This document shows, piece after piece, positions 45,172 through 51,793 of a DNA stretch of 51,793 nt (positions are counted from its first letter, which is position 1; each line of letters starts with the position of its first letter). The notes below the pieces were generated by a model. The model did no database searches. It was not told where the DNA came from and saw only the letters and a list, made by a program, of their open reading frames with translations. Source of the DNA: an uncultured Saprospiraceae bacterium (GTDB lineage: Bacteria > Bacteroidota > Bacteroidia > Chitinophagales > Saprospiraceae). The stretch is from positions 1 to 51,793 of the forward strand of contig CALISO010000062.1 of assembly GCA_938041445.1 (NCBI GenBank). The letters run 5' to 3'. Both the position numbers and the translations under genes were made by a program.

Positions 45172-46169
45172 CGTCGTTGTATCAATATTTTTTTAGTGAC
45201 TATTTCATTCTCATTGTAGAGAGAAATGAAATATAATCCGTCTTCCTCGATATTTAGTCTTAGGTTGTTTCCTATAATCTCACCCGATTGGATAACCTTG
45301 CTATCAACACTCATAATTCTGTAGTGACCAAAAGCATAATTAGAAACAACATTTAAGTAATCTTGAGCTGGATTAGGATAGATTGCTACTTGATCAGACT
45401 GTATGATATCAAGCGTACTATCAATGATCAATACGTACAAATCATTAACAAGAGTTTGCAATGAATCTATTGGATCGACGCCTGGCTCAGTGTCTTCCAC
45501 AATTGCAACTTGAGTATCATCATCAGAAAGCCATGTAGTAATCAAAAATGCTGACTTACTACTCAATCCATCAGGAGCACATCGGGAATCCGCTCCGACT
45601 ACATTGGCTCCTTGCATAGCTTCCATCAATCTGTCTTTAATTGGTCGTTTTGCTTCTGTTGCTCTGAGATACCTAGCCTCCATAGAGTCAAGTATCTCGG
45701 GTCCTAGAAGGATATTCCCTTGAATACTGTAAGTATCTCCTGTTCTATGTCCAGCATGTGATAGTGCTGATTCTCCTGTATAGCTAGCTGTCAATGCTTG
45801 ATTATCAATAAAACTGACAACACCATATTGACGATCGGCAGTATTGCCAAATTGACATTGGTCATTAGACAAGACAGATGCTAATGCTTCCTCGGCATTA
45901 GCTCCGGACATTAATTGATCTGCTACGTACTCTGCATTAACATTGGGCAGACATACTGTTGCTTGGGCATTGACAGCTCCCACTGATGGTATTACTTGTG
46001 TAATGATAATTGCTCCCCCACATCCTCCACAATCTTCTGAAGTTAAGCAAGTAGCTCCTGCGGCTCCGATTTCGCCAGACAACGTATCAACAGCAACTAT
46101 TGAGAATGTATGCTGCCCTGCCAAGGCTGACGAGACAAGAAGTAAACTGAGTATAAGGTATGATTTCAT
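45168..46169 (-). CDS. DUF1028 protein with T9SS C-terminal sorting domain
   Basis: 333 residues. Signal peptide 1-18 (ending LAGQ), then a DUF1028 domain (about 20-225; FSIVAVDTLSGEIGAAGATCL, GAVNAQATVCLPNV, SHAGHRTGDTYSIQGNIL, EAMQGANVVGADSRCAPDGLSSKSAFL), related to Ntn-hydrolase-like proteins. The last about 75 residues (VAIYPNPAQDYLNVVS...GLYFISLYNENEIVTKKILIQ) are a type A T9SS sorting domain, so it is exported to the cell surface. It is sandwiched between two electron-transfer genes and overlaps the downstream one by 4 bp; the upstream stop is 10 bp away. Confidence 0.85.
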   Translation of the reverse strand: MKSYLILSLLLVSSALAGQHTFSIVAVDTLSGEIGAAGATCLTSEDCGGCGGAIIITQVIPSVGAVNAQATVCLPNVNAEYVADQLMSGANAEEALASVLSNDQCQFGNTADRQYGVVSFIDNQALTASYTGESALSHAGHRTGDTYSIQGNILLGPEILDSMEARYLRATEAKRPIKDRLMEAMQGANVVGADSRCAPDGLSSKSAFLITTWLSDDDTQVAIVEDTEPGVDPIDSLQTLVNDLYVLIIDSTLDIIQSDQVAIYPNPAQDYLNVVSNYAFGHYRIMSVDSKVIQSGEIIGNNLRLNIEEDGLYFISLYNENEIVTKKILIQRR

Positions 46170-46179
46170 AAGCTAAATA

Positions 46180-47523
46180 TTATTCTTGAATCCAATCTTC
46201 CCTTGAATCAGGTAGCTGCCAAACACTTCCACTATTCTCAATGCTTGTGAACATTGGCACCCAATCACTTGGACCAGCTGACTCTGACAATATCTCATAC
46301 CTTCTCATAGCAAGTATTGGCTCCAATGGGTTAATCATTACAGGGCAAGCCTCAACACAGGCATTACATGTTGTACAAGCATGAATTTCTTCCTTGGTGA
46401 TATAATCAAATAGCGATTTGCCATCAGAGTAGTTTTCTTTAGTTAACGGCTTGTCTGCATCTTTTTTACAATCAATCTTTCCAAGATCTATATTGGCTTG
46501 AATTTCAGTAGCTCTATCTCTGATATCCATCATCACCTTTCTTGGGGATAGTTTTTTACCCGTTGTATTTGCTGGACAGACATCGGTACATCGCCCACAC
46601 TCCGTGCAGGTAAATGCATTAAGTACATTGACCCAATCTAATTCCATCACATCATTAGCGCCAAATTCTGGTAGTTCAGCTTCCATATCTACCTCGCTTT
46701 CAGGGATTAGCCCCATCATAGACTTTACTTCATTCATAATCTCTGGCATATTATCCATCTCCCCTCTAGATTTGCTTTTAGCAAAATAGACATTGGGAAA
46801 TGCAAGAAGAATATGCAGGTGCTTAGACACAGGCAGATAATTGAGAAATGCGAATACCGTCAAGATGTGCACCCACCACCCTGCTCTTTCAAGAAAAAGC
46901 AGTGTTGATTCTGACAATCCTCCAAACAATGCTGGCCCTAGCCAAGAACTGATCGCAAGTGGACCAGTATCTGGAAAGTGAGCTGGATCGATAGATTGTA
47001 AGACGACATCAGTACCATTCATTGTAAAGATTGCACTGACAAGTAAAATCTCAAGGATCAATATGATATTAGCATCCTTAGTTGGCCATCCTTTCATTTC
47101 TGACTTATGAAGTCTTGGTAACTTGATTAGATTCCTACGAATCAAGAAGATAACAGTACCAACTAATGCGAGAAACGACAGTATCTCTATTGTATTAATT
47201 ATGACTGGATAAAGGAAACCAATCTTAGTTGCAAAGAATCTGTGAACTCCAAATATTCCATCAATCAAAATTTCAATCAACTCAATCTGAGTGAACAGAA
47301 ATGCAACATAAATAAATCCGTGAAGTACAGCAGGTATCCAACGCTTGAACATCTTCTTTTGCCCAAAGGCAACTAAAGCAACATTCTTCCATCTTTCACT
47401 AGCATCACCTGTTGGGGTATGATCTTTACCGAGATTAATTGTTTGCCTAATCTTGGCAAATTGACGGAATGCAAAAAAGAACGCAGCTCCAGAAATGAGA
47501 ATAAAAATTATTTGTTGAATCAC
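46180..47523 (-). CDS. Membrane 4Fe-4S protein (HdrC/NarI-like electron-transfer subunit)
   Basis: 447 residues. Five or six membrane segments in the first 240 residues carry histidines typical of haem-b ligands (AVLHGFIYV, WWVHILTVF, SKHLHILLAF). The C-terminal cytoplasmic part has two 4Fe-4S ferredoxin motifs, CTECGRCTDVCP and CTTCNACVEACP. It probably passes electrons between the quinone pool and the CCG subunit at 44398. The start is a GTG. It is first in the three-gene operon, about 65 bp downstream of a -7 box. Confidence 0.85.
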   Translation of the reverse strand: MIQQIIFILISGAAFFFAFRQFAKIRQTINLGKDHTPTGDASERWKNVALVAFGQKKMFKRWIPAVLHGFIYVAFLFTQIELIEILIDGIFGVHRFFATKIGFLYPVIINTIEILSFLALVGTVIFLIRRNLIKLPRLHKSEMKGWPTKDANIILILEILLVSAIFTMNGTDVVLQSIDPAHFPDTGPLAISSWLGPALFGGLSESTLLFLERAGWWVHILTVFAFLNYLPVSKHLHILLAFPNVYFAKSKSRGEMDNMPEIMNEVKSMMGLIPESEVDMEAELPEFGANDVMELDWVNVLNAFTCTECGRCTDVCPANTTGKKLSPRKVMMDIRDRATEIQANIDLGKIDCKKDADKPLTKENYSDGKSLFDYITKEEIHACTTCNACVEACPVMINPLEPILAMRRYEILSESAGPSDWVPMFTSIENSGSVWQLPDSREDWIQE

Positions 47524-47588
47524 GGATGAACAGATTATTTATGATGTAAATTATGAAAACTTATTCACAAAGTGACGATCGTTGATTT

Positions 47589-47596
47589 CAAATATA
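47589..47596 (-). promoter_or_regulatory. -7 promoter box of the 4Fe-4S/DUF1028/CCG operon
   Basis: TATATTTG on the minus strand matches TAnnTTTG, leader about 60 nt. It abuts the corA terminator. Confidence 0.45.
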
Positions 47597-47636
47597 AAAC
47601 AAAAGTGACGCAGTGTCATCTTTGCACTGTTGCACT
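47597..47636 (-). terminator. Terminator of corA
   Basis: On the minus strand AGTG-CAA-CAGTG pairs with CACTG-CGT-CACT (a 3x3 internal loop), then TTTTGTTT. It begins 2 bp past the corA stop codon. Confidence 0.55.
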
Positions 47637-47637
47637 A

Positions 47638-48591
47638 TTACTGACCTCCTCTATTCTTTCTAAAAAACCAGACTAAGAACATCCCTAGAATCAAAGAAAA
47701 TAAAATGAGAAAGTAGAATGTATACTTAGAGCCACTGAAAGGCAAATATTCAAGGTTCATACCATAAAAACTTGCAACCAAGGTTGGCACCATCAGGATG
47801 ATCGTAATTATTGTAAGTCTATGGATAAAGACATTCATATTATTAGAGATGATAGATGCATATGTCTCCATCGTTCCTGATAAGATATTCGCATAGACAT
47901 TGGACATCTCTAGGGCTTGCCCATTGTCAATTATGATATCTTCAAATAAATCTTCGAAATACTCATTATCACGAATTTTAAGAAAATCTGTTCTCTTCAT
48001 CTTCATCATCAGTAGATCATTGGCCCTTAAACTATTCATAAAATAAACTAATGACTTCTCAATTCTTAGTAATTGCTTCAGCTCTGAATTTCTACTACTA
48101 TTATAAAGCTCTTGCTCGATGAGATTACGCTTGAGGTTGAGCTTCTTTAATGCATCCAAATAATTCAATACACTCTCCTGAAATATCTTCAAGATAAACT
48201 TGGTATGATCAACTGGATCAAAGCCTTTGACAGCTCCTTTGATAAACTTATCAATGATCGGATTTTCTTCTTGGCTAACGGTGTAGATCAGGTCATCCTG
48301 CAGTATGATACCTATTGGCACCGTGATATAGATTGCCTTGTTATCTCTCAATTCGTTATTGAGGACAGGTGAATTGAGGAGAATGAGGCTAGCCTCTTCT
48401 TCTCTATCATAACGTGATCGTTCATCGATATCTAATGAATCCACGAAAAAATCAAGTGGTATATCTTGCTGCTTAGAAAGATTTTCGAGCTCTAATGGCG
48501 AAATCGGTGGAGTGATATGTACCCATTGAGCATTCTCCATCAGCTCTGTCTCCTGCAGTGAATTGTCTTGCAGCACAAAGTAACGGATCAT
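47638..48591 (-). CDS. corA: Magnesium/cobalt transporter, CorA family
   Basis: 317 residues. A cytoplasmic alpha/beta domain and a long helix precede two C-terminal membrane helices. The family signature is present as YGMNLEYLP (GMN just after the first helix), followed by the second helix and a basic end (WFFRKNRGGQ). It is a pentameric channel for divalent cations, mostly Mg2+. It has a terminator at its stop and a -7 box upstream. No Mg2+ riboswitch is visible in the short leader. Confidence 0.9.
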   Translation of the reverse strand: MIRYFVLQDNSLQETELMENAQWVHITPPISPLELENLSKQQDIPLDFFVDSLDIDERSRYDREEEASLILLNSPVLNNELRDNKAIYITVPIGIILQDDLIYTVSQEENPIIDKFIKGAVKGFDPVDHTKFILKIFQESVLNYLDALKKLNLKRNLIEQELYNSSRNSELKQLLRIEKSLVYFMNSLRANDLLMMKMKRTDFLKIRDNEYFEDLFEDIIIDNGQALEMSNVYANILSGTMETYASIISNNMNVFIHRLTIITIILMVPTLVASFYGMNLEYLPFSGSKYTFYFLILFSLILGMFLVWFFRKNRGGQ

Positions 48592-48635
48592 CTTCTTGAG
48601 GTTTAATGGGTGTCATAAATACATACTTACATCAA

Positions 48636-48643
48636 CAAATATA
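48636..48643 (-). promoter_or_regulatory. -7 promoter box of corA
   Basis: TATATTTG on the minus strand matches TAnnTTTG, leader about 39 nt; a TTG lies 16 bp upstream, slightly short of the usual spacing. Confidence 0.5.
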
Positions 48644-48689
48644 GAGAACTTTACTGTATCAATATTAAGGTATATCGGATGAAAACTAC

Positions 48690-49952
48690 CTAGTTGAATT
48701 TCAATACTTTTACGGGAGAAATACGGCTAGCTACTAAAGTCGGCAGCCACATACATATCAGCACAATAACTATAGCTATGCCATTGATACTTAGTACGTG
48801 CCACCACTTGACTGCTATAGGTGCAACAGACACATAATAATTCTCTTCATCTAGATGGATAAATGGATAATGTTTCTGAATCCAACAAAATGCCAGTCCT
48901 ACAATGTTACCTATCACTATCCCCGCAACCAAAATCCACAAAGCATATCGCAAAAAGATACCACGAATACTTGCATTAGTAGCGCCAAGAGATTTCAGTA
49001 AGCCTATCATTCGTGATCGCTCAAGAATAACAATCAATATAATAGTAGCCATATTAATAATACAAACTAATAGCATCAAGGCGATGATAATCTGCTCATT
49101 GATTCTCTGCAATGCTAACCAATCAAATATAGATGGAAATTTCTCCTGGATAGTCTCAACATACAGATCATTGGGAATGGTATTCTCATAAATATGGTCT
49201 GCAATTTGAGGCAGAAACTCTGTATCATCAGTGTACAATTCGTATCCAGCAATCTGATTTTCAGTCCAACCAAGCAATGCTTGAACATTGCGTATGTCTA
49301 CAATAGCAAACTTAATATCATACTCTTCCAATCCTGTCCGATAAAGCCCAGAGACAGTAAATCGCCGCTTAGTTTGCTTATCTCCATTGACAAATATGAG
49401 TACAACCGGATCACCTACATTAACTTGAACACGATTAGCTGTTTGTACTGACAACATAATCTCTCGACCCAACGAATCACTAGTCACAGATGGAATCTTA
49501 CCTTGTTTGATATATTGATCAATGATTGACTTATCGTAGTCGTGGCCTATTCCTTTAAGCACTAGGCCTTCAAGCTCCTCTTTGGAGTTGACTATAGTAG
49601 GTAAGAATGCAAAAGATTGAATATGCTTAACACTTGGTTCAGTATTGCTAGATTCAGGATCCCAATCACTTTGGCTCACGTCATATATCTCATCTATTAA
49701 CGATTGATTTCGTTCAACAGGAACAGGTTCATACGATCGACTTACTTGAAGATCCGTTATGTGTATATGTCCCCAAAAACCAAATACTTTATTGGATATT
49801 GACTCATTGAACCCGACAATGACTGCCATACTTACGATCATCACAGCGAGACTCAATGCAACAGAACTTATGGCTATCCATACTAATACTTTCGTAAATG
49901 CCCTCTGTGAGCTAAATACAATTCGATTAGAAATGAACTTGGATATCTGCAT
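48690..49952 (-). CDS. Lipoprotein-release-type ABC permease (LolC/LolE-FtsX family)
   Basis: 420 residues from the ATG at 49952. One N-terminal membrane segment, a large periplasmic domain (about residues 45-270), then three membrane segments with a FtsX-like loop, the MacB/LolE arrangement. It should extract outer-membrane lipoproteins with a LolD ATPase, which is not next to it. The longer frame to 50003 adds 17 residues but is contradicted by the -7 box inside it. The promoter ends 7 nt before the ATG, so the mRNA is probably leaderless. Confidence 0.85.
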   Translation of the reverse strand: MQISKFISNRIVFSSQRAFTKVLVWIAISSVALSLAVMIVSMAVIVGFNESISNKVFGFWGHIHITDLQVSRSYEPVPVERNQSLIDEIYDVSQSDWDPESSNTEPSVKHIQSFAFLPTIVNSKEELEGLVLKGIGHDYDKSIIDQYIKQGKIPSVTSDSLGREIMLSVQTANRVQVNVGDPVVLIFVNGDKQTKRRFTVSGLYRTGLEEYDIKFAIVDIRNVQALLGWTENQIAGYELYTDDTEFLPQIADHIYENTIPNDLYVETIQEKFPSIFDWLALQRINEQIIIALMLLVCIINMATIILIVILERSRMIGLLKSLGATNASIRGIFLRYALWILVAGIVIGNIVGLAFCWIQKHYPFIHLDEENYYVSVAPIAVKWWHVLSINGIAIVIVLICMWLPTLVASRISPVKVLKFN

Positions 49953-49959
49953 ACTGATA

Positions 49960-49967
49960 CAAATGTA
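49960..49967 (-). promoter_or_regulatory. -7 promoter box of the LolE-like gene, predicted leaderless
   Basis: TACATTTG on the minus strand matches TAnnTTTG; its last base is 8 nt from the A of the ATG at 49952. Confidence 0.55.
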
Positions 49968-50094
49968 GAAATTTAATCCAGCAAGATGGTGACTGTAGGA
50001 CATTTACACTCAATGGTAAATAGCCCAGTACGATTAATCACTAATTAGGGCAATCTTACACATACTGATAGACATAGATGTATCGCACAATCAT

Positions 50095-50102
50095 TACCTT
50101 TG
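50095..50102 (+). promoter_or_regulatory. -7 promoter box of tyrS
   Basis: TACCTTTG matches TAnnTTTG. A TTG at 50100 that would extend the gene lies inside the box, so the ATG at 50130 is the start; leader about 22 nt. Confidence 0.6.
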
Positions 50103-50129
50103 CCGTCACAAATTATCAGACTATATCAG

Positions 50130-51392
50130 ATGGACTTTTTAGAAGAATTAGAATGGAGAGGTATGCTCTTCGATATGACTCCTGGAGCTAAGGAAGTGTT
50201 AGCCTCCAAGTCTTGTAAGGGCTATATTGGATTTGACCCAACAGCACCAGCATTGACTATTGGCAATTATGTCCAGATGATGCTATTGACCTTATGGCAA
50301 AAATCAGGTCACCAACCAGTTGTATTGATGGGAGGAGCAACAGGTAGAGTCGGCGATCCATCTGGTAAGGATCAAGAACGTCAACTCAAGACCTATGAAG
50401 AGCTAGACCACAATCTCTCACATCAAGTGAATCAAATGAAAGCACTTCTAGACTTCGAAGGTGAGAATGGATTTAAATTAGTCAACAACTATGATTTCTA
50501 TAAGAATATGAATGTCCTCGACTTCCTCAGAGATGTAGGTAAGACATTGACAGTAAGCTATATGACTTCCAAGGAATCTGTAAAGAACAGAATGGAGTCA
50601 GGGCTTTCATTTACTGAATTTAGTTATCAATTATTACAAGCGTATGACTTCCAAAAGCTATACTCAGACCATGATTGTATCTTTCAGATGGGAGGATCTG
50701 ATCAATGGGGTAACATTACATCTGGGACTGAATTTATCAGACGTAATGTTCAAGGTAAAGCCTACGCCATCACTACTCCACTGTTAACTAAGGCCGATGG
50801 TAAGAAGTTTGGAAAGTCTGAGAAAGGTAACATTTGGCTAGACCCTACATTGACAAGTCCATATGAGTTCTATCAATTCTGGCTCAATGCCGATGATGCC
50901 GATGTTGAGAAATTCATCAAGTATTTTTCTCTGAAGTCTAGAGCTGATATGGAATCAATGATTACAATGATTGATGAGAATCCTAATCAAGTCAAGAGAA
51001 CTCTAGCCGAAGAATTGACAACCAGAGTCCACGGAGCAGATGCATTTACATCAGCAAAAAATGTCTCAGAATTGCTGTTCAACCACAGAGCATCAGCTGA
51101 TCAGTTGCACTCATTGGCTATCAATGACTTTGAGATTATTGGCCAAGAAATACAGTCGTTCACCATAGATACTGAAGGGAAATCAATCTTAGAGCTGCTT
51201 ACAGACGAGACACAAATATTCTCATCAAAAAGTGAAGCAAGAAGAGCATTGAAAGGTAATAGTATTGGTATCAATAAGATTAAGATCACCGATGAAGAAT
51301 ATGTGATCAGCGCAGAGGATTTAATCCATAGTAAATATATGCTCATTGAAAGTGGAAAGAAGAAGAAGTTCTTAGTCATACAAGAATCATAA
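50130..51392 (+). CDS. tyrS: Tyrosyl-tRNA synthetase
   Basis: 420 residues from the ATG at 50130. The class I core has GFDPTAPALTIGN (about 36-48), GGATGRVGDPSG, GGSDQWGNI and KFGKS (KMSKS equivalent), and a C-terminal S4 RNA-binding domain (SSKSEARRALKGNSIGINK). It attaches tyrosine to tRNA-Tyr. The HIGH motif reads TIGN: its first histidine is Thr and its last is Asn. Asn at the last position is common, but Thr at the first is unusual. It is a single gene. Confidence 0.92.
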   Translation: MDFLEELEWRGMLFDMTPGAKEVLASKSCKGYIGFDPTAPALTIGNYVQMMLLTLWQKSGHQPVVLMGGATGRVGDPSGKDQERQLKTYEELDHNLSHQVNQMKALLDFEGENGFKLVNNYDFYKNMNVLDFLRDVGKTLTVSYMTSKESVKNRMESGLSFTEFSYQLLQAYDFQKLYSDHDCIFQMGGSDQWGNITSGTEFIRRNVQGKAYAITTPLLTKADGKKFGKSEKGNIWLDPTLTSPYEFYQFWLNADDADVEKFIKYFSLKSRADMESMITMIDENPNQVKRTLAEELTTRVHGADAFTSAKNVSELLFNHRASADQLHSLAINDFEIIGQEIQSFTIDTEGKSILELLTDETQIFSSKSEARRALKGNSIGINKIKITDEEYVISAEDLIHSKYMLIESGKKKKFLVIQES

Positions 51393-51414
51393 AACGATAT
51401 TTCGAAATACTATA

Positions 51415-51793
51415 TCAGTCTATTTTAACTAATTTCCCAACTTGAACTTTCGAATCATAGATCAACTCCACGATATACATACCAGTATCAAATTCAGTTA
51501 GTGAGATTTTTATTTCACCTTTCTGATTCACACTTTGTTGATATCAATGAACCACTCATCGATGACACTCTTATCAGTCCCTTAGATTGTATATGAGGGA
51601 CTTGAATTGTGACAACATCTGTTGTTGGATTGGGATATAACTCCAAGTTTTGAGTCACTGATACTGGTATATTAAAGACACTCGTAATCGTCGGATCACA
51701 AACATCTTCCTCATCAATCCTAAAGTGTGGAAAGTTTGGGAAGGAGCCTGGTTGATTGAGGTGAGGGAGTTTGATACTATGTGGCCTGAAGTC
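51415..51793 (-). pseudogene. 3' end of a T9SS-sorted secreted protein, frameshifted in the sorting domain
   Basis: The minus-strand frame from the window end reads DFRPHSIKLPHLNQPGSFPN, then FPHFRIDEEDVCDPTITSV and a sorting-domain start LELYPNPTTDVVTIQVP...VSSMSGSLIS, and stops at 51515. The rest of the sorting domain (QQSVNQKGEIKISLTEFDTG then MYIVELIYDSKVQVGKLVKI) continues in another frame to a stop at 51415-51417. Removing one base near 51545 joins them. Either the gene is damaged or the sequence has an error. The body is outside the window; the motif before the sorting domain resembles large Saprospiraceae surface proteins. Confidence 0.72.

Noticed and set aside
48592-48689. Mg2+ riboswitch (M-box or ykoK type) in front of corA
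   Set aside because: The leader is only about 39 nt after the -7 box, far too short, and no such motif is present.
1-51793. tRNA, rRNA, CRISPR, transposase or phage genes
   Set aside because: No cloverleaf-like T-loop sequence, no direct repeats with regular spacers and no transposase or integrase motif was seen in any gap or gene.

Overview
The window looks like chromosomal DNA of a marine-type Bacteroidota, probably in or near the Saprospiria. The evidence is AT-rich sequence, exact Bacteroidota -7 boxes (TAnnTTTG) in front of many genes, type IX secretion (T9SS) C-terminal sorting domains, a TonB-dependent receptor with a carboxypeptidase-like N-terminal domain, and several families typical of the phylum (AspT-type permease with TrkA-C domains, 4Fe-4S/CCG electron-transfer pair, fused DppD-DppF ATPase). 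I see no rRNA, tRNA, insertion sequence, phage, integrase or CRISPR array. The order is ordinary chromosomal, with many small operons on both strands.

Layout. 1-5.1 kb (minus strand): a cold-shock protein with a strong terminator, an AspT-type transporter, and a dusB-cca tRNA-modification/maturation pair. 5.3-10.4 kb: a Wzx-like flippase, a pappalysin-like lipoprotein, a LuxE-like acyl-protein synthetase homologue, a small lipoprotein and a YpdA-like flavoprotein. 10.4-15.4 kb (minus): a tight five-gene surface-glycan operon (nucleotide-sugar dehydrogenase, LicD-like, methyltransferase, TagB/TagF-like, GT4), read from one promoter at about 15.48 kb. 15.5-17.9 kb: a thioesterase and a gntK-gntP gluconate operon. 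17.9-21.1 kb: a TPP-riboswitch-controlled TonB receptor followed by a YkgJ-type cysteine-cluster protein. 21.1-28.5 kb: kdsB, a LysM protein, a CBS/cysteine-synthase-type enzyme, two tandem paralogous outer-membrane barrels, rimO, an oligopeptide-type ABC permease and an A-type Fe-S carrier.

28.6-41.4 kb: a large sortilin/VPS10-like beta-propeller protein, a single-domain response regulator, rlmI, acylphosphatase, a sixA operon with two unknown genes, a secreted thioredoxin, a glycosyltransferase, a MazG-like protein, and an AsmA-like giant overlapping a mini HExxH protein. 41.6-51.8 kb: a fused DppDF ATPase, DUF1761, an operon in which a T9SS-sorted DUF1028 protein sits between two Fe-S electron-transfer genes, corA, a LolE/FtsX-like permease, tyrS, and the 3' end of a T9SS-sorted gene whose sorting domain is frameshifted.

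Most genes are housekeeping or envelope functions. I found no obvious defence system or new large machine. The parts most worth a second look are the riboswitch-receptor-YkgJ unit, the glycan operon combining LicD-like and TagF-like transferases, the apparently leaderless promoters (dusB, rlmI, lolE-like), the TyrRS with a degenerate HIGH motif, the YpdA homologue lacking the usual cysteine, the sixA operon, and the AsmA-linked HExxH mini-protein.
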